The notes: a model not told the origin generated them from the sequence alone. DNA of 64,000 nt from Arsenophonus sp046530785 (GCA_046530785.1 JBHEQT010000001.1:124001-188000), one strand, 5' to 3'; positions 30,683-43,579 are shown, counted from the first letter of the stretch. Translations and numbers: made by a program.

Positions 30683-31519
30683 TTTTTTGCAAAATAATTT
30701 TACGTAAAGAGTAGTATCCTGTAAAAGGATATATAGATTATTAATTTTAGTAATTATAATTAAGTTTTGATAGTTGAGATATTGAAAATATTGATTAACT
30801 TTTCTTTTTGAAAGAAAGAATTTTTACATTTGTGATTTATATTACTATTATTATTTTTATTACCAATTTTAGCAATAAAATTATCCTAGTGAGTAAACTC
30901 TTTGCTATCTGACAGAACCTTTATTATAATATAATATATTAATTGGATCTTATAGAAGATATCTGTATAAGATAAATACTGTCAAATAATAAATATAAAT
31001 AAATCTTTTATATTAATAAAAGTATGTTGTATAATAATTTGGATTATGAGAGGAATTGGAAAGTAATAATTTTATAATAGTTTTATTTAATTACATATAT
31101 TTTATACTCCAGATGTTTTTAACTTTTTAGGTTTTTTTTTCAAAAACAGATAATTAAATATTTCCCCTATAGATTGTTTGATTTTATTTTAAAGGTTTAT
31201 TCAACTTATAAATTATTTCGTCTGAATCTAGGTATTATGTGGTCTATTATGACAGAGAGAGAAGTATAGATTGCTTGAAAGGTGATTACTCTTGATATAT
31301 TATCAAGAATATTCAAATGATGTTTTCTGTTAATTATAGATTTATTTAGTTGAAATAATAAAAATAGAGGATAAGTATAGTTTAATTCTATTTAAATAGA
31401 ATTAGTGAAAAGAGATTAATGTTTATTTTAAAAGAATTCAATAAATTAATATTTTATTCTCTCAGAGTTCTAAAAACAACTTTTTATTAAAAGTTAGATA
31501 AAATTACATAATTTCTTTG
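30683..31519. other. eroded part of the former nlpI locus
   Basis: In enterobacteria nlpI lies between pnp and deaD. Most of this gap is featureless AT-rich DNA with stops in every frame. It contains one perfect 22-bp palindrome (31383-31404), which is within chance expectation for this composition. Only the 3' end of nlpI remains readable, further right. Confidence 0.6.
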
Positions 31520-31651
31520 GGTAGTGCTATAGTTTATTTAATCTTATGCAAGTTAGCAATATATATTTTAAAGTACCGCTATTCTCTGTTATAACTAAGA
31601 TTTATTAGCCCTCAGGAACAAAGCAACCTTTCAGAATCAGGCTGGCTAGTA
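31520..31651 (+). pseudogene. nlpI: remnant of the lipoprotein gene nlpI, 3' end
   Basis: One frame reads KLA, ILKYRYSLL, a stop, L, then PQEQSNLSES before the next stop. This lines up with the C-terminal end of E. coli NlpI (FKLAVANN, VEHRYALLELSLLG, QDQDDLAESDQQ). The match is in one frame, on the expected strand, and between pnp and deaD as synteny predicts. The in-frame stop, a short internal deletion and the loss of everything upstream show that it is dead. NlpI is an outer-membrane TPR lipoprotein that adapts Prc to MepS. Confidence 0.7.
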
Positions 31652-31816
31652 ATAGCAACGAACAATCATCAGTGTTTTAAGTCTTAATCGACTGTGAATA
31701 GGTCTTTTTGTTCGTTTAATAACACATAATTTGAGCCAATTAAGATTTTAAATGAAAATAAATAGTTTTTCATTTATTTATATTAATTGGCCGCCATAAT
31801 GAAGAGGCACTTTTAC
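31652..31816 (+). promoter_or_regulatory. deaD leader with conserved-looking composition
   Basis: The 70 bases after the nlpI remnant (to about 31715) are much less AT-rich than other spacers. They contain a short inverted repeat (AGTC...GACT around 31680-31692). The E. coli deaD mRNA has a long cold-shock leader, so this may be its counterpart; that is inference. The sequence just before the start gives AGAGG 9 bases before the ATG at 31817. Confidence 0.4.
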
Positions 31817-33649
31817 ATGATTAATGAGACTGAAATCTCTTTTGGTGATTTAGGTTTATCATCACCAATTCTCTCTGCGTTAAATGACCTTGGTTATAAA
31901 AAACCATCACTAATTCAGCAACAATGTATCCCCTATCTATTAAATGGTAGTGATGTATTAGGTATGGCACAAACCGGTAGTGGTAAAACAGCAGCTTTTA
32001 GCTTACCACTTCTACATAATATAGATATCAAATTAAAAGCCGCTCAAATCTTAGTGTTAGCTCCAACTCGTGAGTTAGCCATACAAGTTGCGGAAGCTAT
32101 AGGTGAATTCTCCAAACATATGAATTTAGTGAATGTAGTCGCAATCTATGGTGGACAGCGTTACGATTCACAGTTATTAGCACTAAGGAAAGGTCCTCAA
32201 ATTGTAGTTGGAACACCAGGTCGTTTATTAGATCACTTAAAAAGAGGGACCTTAAATTTATCTCATTTACGTGGCTTAGTTCTTGATGAAGCAGATGAAA
32301 TGTTGCGTATGGGATTCATTGAAGACGTGGAAAATATTATGAGTCAGATTCCAACTGAACATCAAACAACACTGTTTTCTGCTACAATGCCGGAAGCGAT
32401 CCGTCGCATTACTAATCGCTTTATGAAATCACCAAAAGAGATTACTATTCAATCTAGTTTGACGATGAGTCCAGATATTACTCAAAGTTATTGGTCTGTA
32501 TATGGTATACCTAAAAGTGAAGCATTAGTTCGTTTTTTAGAAATAGAAGATTTTGATGCAGCAATTATTTTTGTTCGCACAAAAAATGCTACATTAGAGG
32601 TTTCTGAAGTTCTTGAACGTAATGGATATAATAGTTCCGCTTTAAATGGCGATATGAAACAAGATTTACGTGAACAAACATTAGATCGTTTGAGAGATGG
32701 ACGTCTTGATATATTAATTGCTACTGATGTTGCAGCACGTGGTTTAGATGTTGAACGTATTAGTTTAGTTGTTAATTATGATATACCGATGGACGCAGAT
32801 TCTTATGTGCATCGAATTGGCCGTACTGGTCGAGCAGGTCGATCTGGTCGCGCTATATTGTTTGTTGATAATCGTGAACGTAGAATATTACGTAACATTG
32901 AACGTACTATGAAGAAGGAAATTTCTGAAATTAAGTTACCAAGTTCTTCTCTTTTAAGCGAGAGGCGCCAAGCTAAATTTATTGAAAATATTCAAAAGCA
33001 ATTAAAAAGTTCTGATTTAGAAAAATATCGAGTTTTATTAACTAAATTACTTATTAATGATGAGATGGATATTATAAATTTAGCTTCAGCGCTGTTAAAA
33101 ATGGCGCAAGGTGATCGATTGTTAATATTGCCACCTGATCCTGTTCGTCGTGAAAAATATGAATTTAATTCACGTGATAATAAGAAGAGACGTCGAAGTA
33201 ATGTCAATTCTGATCGTAATATACGTCGAGAAAGGTGTGATCTAAATAATATGGAATTATATCGCATTGAACTTGGTCGTGATGATGGTATTGAAGTCCG
33301 TCACATTGTTGGTGCAATTGCTAACGAAGCAGATATTAGTAGCCGTTATATTGGTAATATTAACTTATTTGCTTCGCATTCAACAATAGAATTACCAAAA
33401 GGTATGCCAAATCAATTATTTAATCATTTGATGCGTACACGTATTTTAAATAAGCCAATGCAAATGCAATTTTTAGGTAAAGTTCAATCCTTTGAAGATC
33501 GCAGTAATGGGTCTCGTAATACTGCTGAATTACGTGAAAGAAGACGTCGATTTGATAATGGAAATCCTAGTAAACGTGAAAATTTCCGTAATCGTAATGA
33601 AGAACATAATAATACTGGATTACATTGTCGCACTAATCACAGTATCTAA
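31817..33649 (+). CDS. deaD: ATP-dependent RNA helicase DeaD (CsdA)
   Basis: A DEAD-box helicase acting in 50S assembly, mRNA decay and translation at low temperature. The start is set at 31817 because MINETEISFGDLGL aligns with MAEFETTFADLGL and AGAGG precedes it; a TTG ten codons upstream is an alternative. The length is 610 residues (629 in E. coli). Motifs run Q motif, AQTGSGKT at 51-58, PTRELA, TPGRLLDH, DEAD at 157-160, SAT and HRIGRTGRAGR. A basic linker, the RNA-binding DbpA-like domain (about 470-550) and an RN-rich tail follow. A strong terminator ends the unit. Confidence 0.96.
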   Translation: MINETEISFGDLGLSSPILSALNDLGYKKPSLIQQQCIPYLLNGSDVLGMAQTGSGKTAAFSLPLLHNIDIKLKAAQILVLAPTRELAIQVAEAIGEFSKHMNLVNVVAIYGGQRYDSQLLALRKGPQIVVGTPGRLLDHLKRGTLNLSHLRGLVLDEADEMLRMGFIEDVENIMSQIPTEHQTTLFSATMPEAIRRITNRFMKSPKEITIQSSLTMSPDITQSYWSVYGIPKSEALVRFLEIEDFDAAIIFVRTKNATLEVSEVLERNGYNSSALNGDMKQDLREQTLDRLRDGRLDILIATDVAARGLDVERISLVVNYDIPMDADSYVHRIGRTGRAGRSGRAILFVDNRERRILRNIERTMKKEISEIKLPSSSLLSERRQAKFIENIQKQLKSSDLEKYRVLLTKLLINDEMDIINLASALLKMAQGDRLLILPPDPVRREKYEFNSRDNKKRRRSNVNSDRNIRRERCDLNNMELYRIELGRDDGIEVRHIVGAIANEADISSRYIGNINLFASHSTIELPKGMPNQLFNHLMRTRILNKPMQMQFLGKVQSFEDRSNGSRNTAELRERRRRFDNGNPSKRENFRNRNEEHNNTGLHCRTNHSI

Positions 33650-33692
33650 TATAATAAAATAAAATATTAAAAGATTATTTAATGTAATAAAT

Positions 33693-33725
33693 AAGCTGAA
33701 TTCAATTAAATTCAGCTTTTATTTA
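33693..33725 (+). terminator. intrinsic terminator of deaD
   Basis: Perfect 10-bp arms AAGCTGAATT and AATTCAGCTT with a 6-base loop are followed by TTTTATTTATTT. It lies 43 bases past the deaD stop and closes the long forward gene block. Confidence 0.9.
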
Positions 33726-36700
33726 TTTAAGTAAAATAAAATCCTTCTAATTTATTAGAATTAGCGATATGACTATTTGGAGAATATTATTCTTTCCTTA
33801 TAAAGATTAATTAAGAAAAATTAATTTATTTTTAAAAAAAAATTTATTTTGATTTCATAACATGAATAAAATATTATAGGTGAAAATGAATCTTTCCATT
33901 ATATGTCTCAATATTATAAGAAAGTCAACTGGAATAATTTCTTTTGATTTTTAGTATTCATAACGTATTCACTTTTATATAATATCTAATATAAAAAACT
34001 CAAGAATTGTTTATCAAGCAAATACAATTCATTGTAATTGATATAATAGAGAAATATATTTAAAATATGATATTAGTTTGTAATTTTTTAATATTCTTTT
34101 ATTGATCGTGATTTAACTTCTAAAGTAGATTTAGACAAATAGTTTTCTATTTGGTTTAGAGTAAGTGCTTAAAATGAGATTTTTATAACATATTATTCAA
34201 AATTAATAAGAAATTATTAATATAAAGATCTCTTTTAAAGATCAAGTATTTATATATTATTCTAAATCTTAGAATATAAAATATTTTAATATTGAGGAAA
34301 TAAAATTAAAAAATTTATGATAAAAGACGATGGAAATAACAGGAGAGAGATTTCAATAATCATATATAAAGCTTATTCTTTAATTAAATTAATTCTAAAT
34401 TTTTTAATATTTAATATTAAGTATAATATTAAAAGATTAGTTCTCAAAAATTAAAATCTTTAATAAAAAATTAATTAAATATGTATTAGAAATATAAAAT
34501 TTTATATAAATAAATTTTTTCTTCTGCCAAAAATAAACAGAAAATTTATATTTTCAGTGTGAAATAGTTTTTTCTTACTGATTTATCAATTTTATCTTTC
34601 ATCTATCATTTATTTAATAAATTATTATTATCTTTATATTATTTTTAATTTCAAATATAAATAAAAATGATTGTTACTAAAATTGTAAAAGTTAATTTTA
34701 GTATTGTATTTAATGAATTTTTAATTCTATCTTTAATCTTATTTTTCGTTGTAATTTTTATTGAAAAATTATTAATTTAGTGAATTATAATTCTTTATAT
34801 TTTGATTTTAATTTCTTAAATTCTTGCGAAATATTATGTTTTAAACTCTTAACTTAAATATCTAAATATATAATTTTAATCGAATAAACATTCTTTCAAG
34901 ATTACTATAAACTTTTATAAAAAAGTTTATAGATATTTTATTTCCTTTATTATTCCTATTTGTTATTTTTGTAATAGTTTTACGTTATATTGAGGAGCAT
35001 AAAAATAAAAATTTAAAAGTAGTTAAATTGTAGATAAAAATCTTATTTTTAACTTTAATAAAGATCATTATTTTTCGTATCGACTAGATTTAATTTTATT
35101 AAATATGAAGTTCACAATATTTTATTAAATAAAATTTTTAATTAAAGAAGAAAAAATTCTTTTTTAATAAATATTAATATAGCTAATAATTTATTAAAGT
35201 TCTCTTAACGAGGTTATTAAAACAAAATTGAATTTATAGTTATTATTATTAATATAAATAATTTATTTATTTTATCTATATATAAAATGATTCTTTTAAT
35301 CCGAGACATTTTTTAGTAAAAAGTTTAATATCATTAAATGTGATGATCTGAAAATAATAACAAATTGATAATTTTATATTAATAATTTCAATAACAGAAT
35401 TTATAACTATTGGTAAATAATATTAATTATTATGAATTATCATTATTAGAATGAAACTATTTTATCAATATTCATTCAATAAGAACTTTTCTTATTTAAG
35501 AATACATAAATAAATATTTTATTATACAACTATTATTAATAATCATCAAAAAGTATAATGTTTTTAAGCGAAATAATATCCACAATAAGAATAGTATTAC
35601 TAACATATTTGATTAATAATTAGATAATTTTTTTAGAAAATAAAACTGTTAACGATATGTGAATTAAGAATATTATCAATCTATCTTTATTTTATGTAAT
35701 AATCTGAATATATTAATTCCTTAATAATTAAACCTTTTATAATAGTTGACTATGAAGTTTTAAATATCCTTTTTAACATTTATTGAATAATAGTATAAAT
35801 ACTATATTAAAGATAATAAATATTTTTATACGATAGGATTTCTAAAAACTACTTAATTCTATATCAATAGAGATTATTTATTAGTTAAGTTAACTAATAT
35901 TTTAATTTAAATATCTTCCGATATTTGAAAAATTAGAAAGATAATATAAAAATTAATTTAAATAACGAAAATAATATGTGTAGTTATTGAGATATTTAGT
36001 AACAATTAAATAGGATATAGAGATTTTTGAAGTAATAGTTTTCATTATACTAAATGTAGTACATAAGTTTTATTTATTAAAAAATATTTATCATATAAAA
36101 TAACTGAATCAATCAAACTAAGATTAAATGATTAATAGCAAAAAGATATCTAAAATATAAAATTTATTGTATCTCTAATACAGAATACTAAATTTTTTAT
36201 GAAATGTTTCTCCTGAAATTATTAATAATTTTATTTTATAAAAGAGAATATTAAACTAGTTTTAGTAATTACAAAAAATATAGTTGTATATAAAATAGTT
36301 AAAATTTATTAACTGTAGTATTAAAATATTAGTTTTATTGCCCTAAGTAGTTTTTAACTAATATTTAAAATTGTTATTTTTTTAAAAAATATTTTAAAAG
36401 AGGAGGGAAAAATCTTATTTTAAGCACTTTATTTATAAAGATAAGTATGAGTCATATCTGAATTCGGTGATATTCCTATGATATTAATTACTTTGGAAAG
36501 AAAAAATTAAAAGTCTAAATATATTAATATATTTAGATAGAATATAATCAGAAAAAAAAGAAATTTTTATATATTTTATATATTCATTTCAAAGAGATCA
36601 GAATTATTTGATAAACTTTATCAAAGACATATCTTTAACATATTAGTACAATATAAATAAATTAAATTAATAATTTATTAAATAATTGATATCATTCGGA

Positions 36701-39700
36701 TAATAATTTAGCCAATATATGATTGTTTATTCTAAGAAAAATATTTTTACTTTTCATTAGGAAACATAACGATCATCTATAATTAGATTAGACTAAAATA
36801 CATATTATATTAACTTTCGAAATAAATATTCCGATATATTATTATGATGAATTGAATAAAAATTAATTAAGTTAAAGGTAAAAATTAATCATTTAATCAT
36901 CAAAGTCCTATTGATATTGAGATCAGTATATATTTTATGAGAATAAAAGTTTTTTAATATATACCCCTCCTCTGTTAAGAATACTTTTCTTTTTCTCTAT
37001 ACCTTTTCATTTATAAAATAAAATATATCAATTATCTATTTTCGTAAGGGAAAGATATTGATGTGTTTTACGTAATAAAATCAATTATATAGATATTTAA
37101 CTTGCAGAAAATAAGCATCTATATATATTTAAACGTTGTGTTATAACAATATCGAAGAGAATAATTTGAGTTAAGGATATTTGAAGTTCATGAAAAAAAA
37201 TTTTCTAATATCTTTAACAAAGGGATAAAATAGTATTTTATAAAAATAAAAACTATTTGTTAATTTTTATTTTAGTTTTAATAAGAAATATAGATTTCTT
37301 ATTTACAAAATGTAATTGTACCTTACATTAGTTAAATTAGATAGTTTTATTGCTTTTATTTACAAATTTATTTTTTTGATTATAACTATCTGTTTTTATA
37401 GAGAAATATTAAAAACAATTTATGACATACTTAATTATTTTATTATATTTAATGAGATGATAAAGATCATTTCTTGTTTATATAAGATTTTTAGTTTTTA
37501 AAATTCTTATCAGTAAAAACCCGAATTCTCAGAATATTGTCATAATACATGATATTTTATAGATATAATAGATTTAATTTAATTGATAATTCAATTTTCG
37601 AATGTTAGAATTTATCAATGCAATTCAATGTAGAGTTCTATTCCTCTCAAGATAATCTTCTTATATAATAAGATTATCTAAATATGATTAATTACTTTAA
37701 TATCAGTAATTTACTATTAATATCAATATTATATATCTACTTATTATTAATTGTACTATTTATATTTTATGATAATAACAATATTATTAGTTAATAAAAG
37801 AAATTTTCCCAAGTTTTTTAAAAAAATATTTCCTTATAATATTACTTTAGTAATTAGTTTTATCTTGTTTGATGATTTTTAGAAAAGAAATGACCAAATA
37901 GTATTGATACATTTCTATTTATTTTATCAAAAAAATATTTTTTACGTATAATCTCTAAGAGGATTTTTAGGAAAAAAGAACTTTCTTTTTCATTATTGTA
38001 ATAATAATTACGGATAACTTTGGATTTTTATATAGTCAGTTTTAAATATTTAAATTATTTATTTATTGTATAAAATGTGGGATATTCTTTATAGTATGTT
38101 TTCTATTATAGATGACAGGTTTATATTTAATATTACTTGCTTTTTTTCTATATCATTTTTTAAGTTACAATTTTATTGTATATCTATCTTAGGTAAATAA
38201 CTAAAAGGTATTTTATATCGAATAAAATTTATTCTTTTAATTAATTAGTAATAAAAAATTGAAGATAAAGAATATTTTATTATATATTATATTTCCATCA
38301 ATTATGATGATAAGTAACCAATATAGTATGTTTGTATTTAAATATATCTTTAATATATTTATCCTAGTTTAATTGATAATAAATATTTAAGATTATTTAA
38401 TTATAATCCAATAACTCATCAAAATATAAATAAAAACATAAATATAAGTATAGTTTTATTTAAAATGTTAAATTTTAATATTGAAAATATTTATCAACAT
38501 AAGTTCTAGATAAATAATTCTAATCCTATTTATTCTATGATAAGTTATTCTAACTAGATAATTTTTATTAAATTTACCATTTCCATTTAAAATAACTTTT
38601 CTAAATATATCTTTTAAAAAGAAAAATTGATTCAAAATATTACTGAAACTTACTAAAATACTTTGTAGATTTTTTCTAAAAATTATAGATCAGAGTTATT
38701 GAACAAAATTATCTTGCTTATTTTGTTGATTCCTCCCAGTATCCAGCTAATAAGAAAATAATAGATTATCTTTTAATATAATACAAAGATTTCTAAAAAA
38801 TAAAAATTATTGTTTTAGAAATTAACTTTAAATAACTTTTGAATTGATATATAATATATAATTAAGATAAGTTTTTTATGAAGTAACAAAGATTATGTTA
38901 GTAAGGTTGAATTTTTGTAATATTTATATCGGAAATTTAAACAGAGATATAATATTTAATTAGATATTTCTCGGAAGGATTTTTTAAAATTGATCAGGTA
39001 GTAAGAGGTAGCATCATACAGATATTAACATCAATTTCAAATTAACCATATGCCAAAGGATAGATAAGAAATAATTAAAACTGTTAGAGTGAGTAAAAAT
39101 ATTGATTATAAGGATATAAGTTTATATCTATGATCTCATGAGAGCATTTGAATCGTTTAAGTAATTTCTTTACTAAAGTTTAAAAATAGAAATATCTAGA
39201 ACTTGCATTAATTAGTATTATTTATTTAATATAAACATATATCTCCGGTATAGAGCTATTATTGAAATCTATTTAAATAGGAGATTTTCTTACCGAACAT
39301 AATAATTCCATAAATTTTCTCTTTTATTATCATAAAGCATTAATTTTAATTAAAATTTCAATTTTTCTTTTTAATTTAACAAGGATACTTTCTTTTGTAA
39401 ATTTATTTTTAGATGAAACATAAAGTTCAATAAAATTAATCAATCCAATAAATAAATTTTAATTTTAATTTAAAAATTTTAATCAATAATTTGATTGAAT
39501 AAATAATTCTCATTTAATAATTAAAAATTTATTATAAAATTTCAATAAAGAGAGAATTTGGATTGAATTAAAGAAAATTCTACATCAGATTATATAATAA
39601 GAGTTAACTTATTGAAGTTATCATTAGAATCAATAGATTCTATATAAAATTTCCAAATTTTGGAGAAATTAATAAATTATAAATTTCAGTAGATATTAAA

Positions 39701-42162
39701 CAATAAAAATAATTGGATTCAATGTAAAAAGTACATTACTAAGAATTAAACTATATATGAAATAAAAATTATGTATATTAATCTTCAGAAATAATAAAAC
39801 CATTTTACTTTAATAAAAATTGAAAGAATTAAAGATATTAGTTTTATATAGTTTTTGATATAGAATGGTTTAATTTAATAATTTATTTTTACTTCTATTA
39901 CATATTAATATTGAATATAAAGTTCAATTTATAATTAACTATTATTAATATATTTTTAAATTAAAGAAAATTTCTATAATTATTAAATATATTTAATTTT
40001 AACTATCTAATTTAGATAGAATAGTAAAAATAAAGGAATTGATTATAAAAGAGTGCATTATTATAGTTTAATTTAGCTTTAAATTTCTTTTTTATATGAT
40101 AGGTATTGATTTACTTATTATCTTAAATTTTTTTATCAGAGTATAAGAAACTGATTTTATTTAGAAGTTTTATGAAGAATATTTATTTATATTTAAAATT
40201 CTCTTAACTTAAATAATCATAAAGAAAATTTTATTAATTAAATAGGTTTTACGTTACTAAATCTCAAAAATAATAAAAAAAGAATCTCAATAAATAATAA
40301 GTATTATTAGTATTATTAAGTGATAAGAGAGTTTTTTAAGAAAAGATAGTAGAAAATTATCTCCATGATAATTATATATTCTAGTTAAACAAGATTATAA
40401 AACAATATAGTTTTTATTATTAAAATAAAACATTAATATCCATTTTTATTTTATTCTTTATAGATTCTATCTAAGTAGAATCTATGTTCTCTAAAAATGA
40501 AATCCTATTTCTTAATTTATATAATAAATCTATCTAATAATAGAATTACTTTAATAAATTATTTTAGACTTGTTAATTTTTGTTTAAATTTAATGATTTT
40601 TTAATTTAGAAAAATTAATTAGATTTAAAGGTCGATTGATGGGTTAATTTTCATTATTATAAAATTGATTCTTATTAAGGAATATTTATTCATTTAAAAT
40701 AATCAAATAACTTATTATATTTTACAGTTTATGTTTATAAAAATGAATTTAAAAAATTTATAAAATAAATCGTAAAACTAAAATTCTGATGGATTTTTCT
40801 TATATTTCCCAAACAATATCAAGATATTTTTTTAAAAATTTATAAAATTCATTTAAAGTAGTAATCTTTCTAATTTAATATTTTTTATAGATACAAAGAT
40901 CTCTTTTAAAAGAGAAGTAGATTAATAAAAATTATATTTGATAAATTATTTTTGTTTGAGATCTAATAAAATAGATTTTTTATTCTTCTTAAGTTCATAA
41001 AATATTCATAAACCTACGATAATAAAATTAAACGATTTCGATCAGAAAAGATTCGAATAAATCTTATTGATTATTATCTTTTAATAGTTAACCCAGATAT
41101 ATATTGATAAATCAATTTTCTGACTTAATAAGTTGATTTAAAATTTATTTTATGCTTAGTGAATAAGATAATAATTAAAAAAATGAATTACAATTATTTT
41201 ATAACATCAAATTTTTTATTGAATGATATAGTTATTAACTATATAATAGATTAATCTTCCACAAAGAAGATATACTCTATATTTTATAAAAAACTTTTAG
41301 ATATCATGAAATTATACCTGTAAAAATATTATTTACTCATAATAATTAAAGATCTTCTCACAATACTAAATGTCGGATTAATTCAGTCTTGGTACTTTTC
41401 TAAATAAAATTTATTGTATCATGGAGGTTAATTACTATTTTCTTTAATCACTTTTATGAAAATTTCTATTGATTTTTGTACATTTTGTACATAACTATTT
41501 ATTAGTTTTAAAAGATAAATAAAAGGGATTATGATTTAATTTTTTAAATCTACTTATGTAGGAGATGGAATAGATCAATTTTAAATCTCACCATTTTCAG
41601 TAATTAAGAAAGCTATTTTCTCTCTAAAAAATAAGATATTAAATAATTAATTAATTTACTCTAATAATAGAAAAGTTCTATCATTTGCATGATATAGATA
41701 GAATCTATTTTCTAGTGATTTACTAAGTAAAATTGATATTTGTTTATCCTATAATAACTTTTCAATATCTTTAACGAAGATTAAATAAATTTGTATTTAT
41801 ATTTTTAATATAGTTTCTTTATCTGAAATATATTCAGGTAATAAATAAGAATATTTTCTGATATCAAATTATGATTTTACTGTATCTTTGCTAACTCATC
41901 CCCACTTTATCATAAATTTTATTTATTCTGATATATTGATATCATCATATTTACATAAATAAATGTTCCTTATTTTATTGAAAAGATTTTTTTTAAATAT
42001 ACGTTATCTACATAACGAATTATATTCAATACTAAAATTAGATATATCTAATATATTAATAATTTTCCTAAATCTTTACTCTAGGAGAATTATATTCTAA
42101 TTAAGTTACCATTATACAATTTTATTGATTTAAATGAATAAATATTATCATATGATATTAAA
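33726..42162. other. gene desert, 8.4 kb
   Basis: No gene, tRNA or structured RNA is recognisable on either strand. The composition is uniformly AT-rich with dense stops. A 61-codon frame at 37316-37501 (+) is I/F/Y-rich and lacks a ribosome binding site, so I reject it. Slightly less AT-rich patches occur near 36955-36985, 38725-38755 and 38985-39065, without a match I can name. The length equals some eight average genes, so the desert probably holds the unrecognisable remains of several. Confidence 0.7.
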
Positions 42163-42627
42163 TTATATATTATTGATTACTGCATGTCTATCAAAGGTTT
42201 TTTCACAATATTTACATGTTAAAATAACTTCATTATGTTGTTGTTTAACATTAAAACTACTACTAATAGGTTCATTATGAGTAATGCAATTACTGTTAGG
42301 ACAAATTAAAACTACATCAATTTGTTCAGGTAAGGTAATTAATAGTTTTTTTTTCACTTTATAATTTTTAATACAATTAACAGTTGCATTGGGAGCATAC
42401 ATTGCTAGTTCGTTTGCTTGTTCATGAGTGAGAAAGGTATTTTCAATTTTTATTAAATCTTTTTTACCTAAGTGCTTAGAAGGTAAATTTAGACCTATTG
42501 TGATACGTTGATCAGTTTTAGTTAATTTAAATAGAGAAAGTAATTTAAATCCCATTTGAGCAGGAATATGATCGATAACAGTGCCGCAACTAATTGCTTC
42601 TACCTGTAATTTGTAGTTATTTTCCAT
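42163..42627 (-). CDS. pyrI: aspartate carbamoyltransferase regulatory subunit
   Basis: The allosteric subunit of ATCase: it binds CTP and ATP and holds the catalytic trimers together. It has 154 residues (153 in E. coli). The N-terminal effector domain has VEAISCGTVIDHIPAQ and GLNLPS. The zinc domain has all four ligands at the E. coli positions: C109 and C114 in CPNSNC, C138 and C141 in CKYC. It begins 13 bases after pyrB, the normal operon order. ridA, next in E. coli, is not visible downstream. Confidence 0.97.
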   Translation of the reverse strand: MENNYKLQVEAISCGTVIDHIPAQMGFKLLSLFKLTKTDQRITIGLNLPSKHLGKKDLIKIENTFLTHEQANELAMYAPNATVNCIKNYKVKKKLLITLPEQIDVVLICPNSNCITHNEPISSSFNVKQQHNEVILTCKYCEKTFDRHAVINNI

Positions 42628-42640
42628 AGTTGTGAATACC

Positions 42641-43579
42641 TTATAAATTAAAAGTTTTGTTTAGAATTAGAGCTAAAAGAGCTTGTCTAGCATAAATCCC
42701 ATTACTTGCTTGCTGAAAATAGTAAGCATGGGAAGTTTTATCAACATCTGTTCTAATTTCATCGATACGTGGTAAAGGATGTAAAACTTTCATGTTAAGC
42801 TTAGCACGGACTAATTCATTTCTTCTTAAAATGAATTTAGCTTTAACATTGGCATATTCTGATGGATCTAAACGTTCTTTTTGCACTCTTGTTATATAGA
42901 GAATATCTAAGTTTGGCAAAATCTCTTCCATATTATTGTGAAATCTATAAGTTATTCCTTTTTCTTTTAATAAATCTAGGATATAAGTTGGCATGGATAA
43001 AGATTGAGGAGAAATAAAATAAAAATGATTATTATTAAATTTTGATAAAGCTTGAGTTAATGAATGAACAGTTCGTCCATATTTTAAGTCACCAACCATA
43101 GCAATATGTAAATCATTCAATGTACCTTGGCTTTCTTGAATTGTGAATAGATCGAGTAGTGTTTGTGTAGGATGCTGATTTGCTCCATCACCTGCATTGA
43201 TCACTGGTATTTTTCCTGAAAAATAAGCTGCTAAACGTGATGCTCCTTCTTGTGGGTGGCGGATGACAAGAGCATCAACATACTGGCTAATAATCGATAT
43301 TGTATCTGCAAAAGTTTCGCCTTTTTTACCTAAGGAAATATTATTACTATCGGAAAAACCTACCACTGAAGCACCTAAACGATGAATAGCTGTTTCAAAA
43401 GAAAGTCGTGTACGAGTAGAAGCTTCAAAAAAGCAACTAGCAATTACTTTATATTTTAATAAATCTGGTTGAGGATGTTTTTTTAATGATTTAGCAACTT
43501 CAAGAACAGCGAGTAGATCTTCACGTTTTAAATCATTAATTGATATTATGTCTCGAAGATATAATGGATTGACCATCAT
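42641..43579 (-). CDS. pyrB: aspartate carbamoyltransferase catalytic subunit
   Basis: Joins carbamoyl phosphate and aspartate, the committed step of pyrimidine synthesis. It has 312 residues (311 in E. coli). The carbamoyl-phosphate loop STRTR is at 54-58. HPTQTLLDLFTI, the 80s loop HPQEGASRLAAYFSGK-type segment and HPLPRIDEI are present. Two consecutive ATGs begin the frame. The second (43576) matches the family start M-x-NPLY and is 8 bases from AGGAGG; the first is 5 bases away. Keeping PyrI suggests that feedback control is still possible. Confidence 0.97.
   Translation of the reverse strand: MMVNPLYLRDIISINDLKREDLLAVLEVAKSLKKHPQPDLLKYKVIASCFFEASTRTRLSFETAIHRLGASVVGFSDSNNISLGKKGETFADTISIISQYVDALVIRHPQEGASRLAAYFSGKIPVINAGDGANQHPTQTLLDLFTIQESQGTLNDLHIAMVGDLKYGRTVHSLTQALSKFNNNHFYFISPQSLSMPTYILDLLKEKGITYRFHNNMEEILPNLDILYITRVQKERLDPSEYANVKAKFILRRNELVRAKLNMKVLHPLPRIDEIRTDVDKTSHAYYFQQASNGIYARQALLALILNKTFNL

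Noticed and set aside
31383..31404. Perfect 22-bp palindrome in the nlpI locus
   Set aside because: Given the base composition, one to a few palindromes of 11-bp arms are expected by chance in 64 kb; the one at 53661-53682 is treated the same way.
37316..37501. 61-codon frame on the plus strand with a hydrophobic product
   Set aside because: No ribosome binding site. The hydrophobic I/F/Y/L content is what AT-rich non-coding DNA gives by chance, and no neighbouring gene supports it.
33726..42162. Search for CRISPR arrays, tmRNA, RNase P RNA or insertion sequences in the large desert
   Set aside because: No regularly spaced repeats, no conserved RNA core sequences and no transposase-like frames or long terminal inverted repeats were seen.
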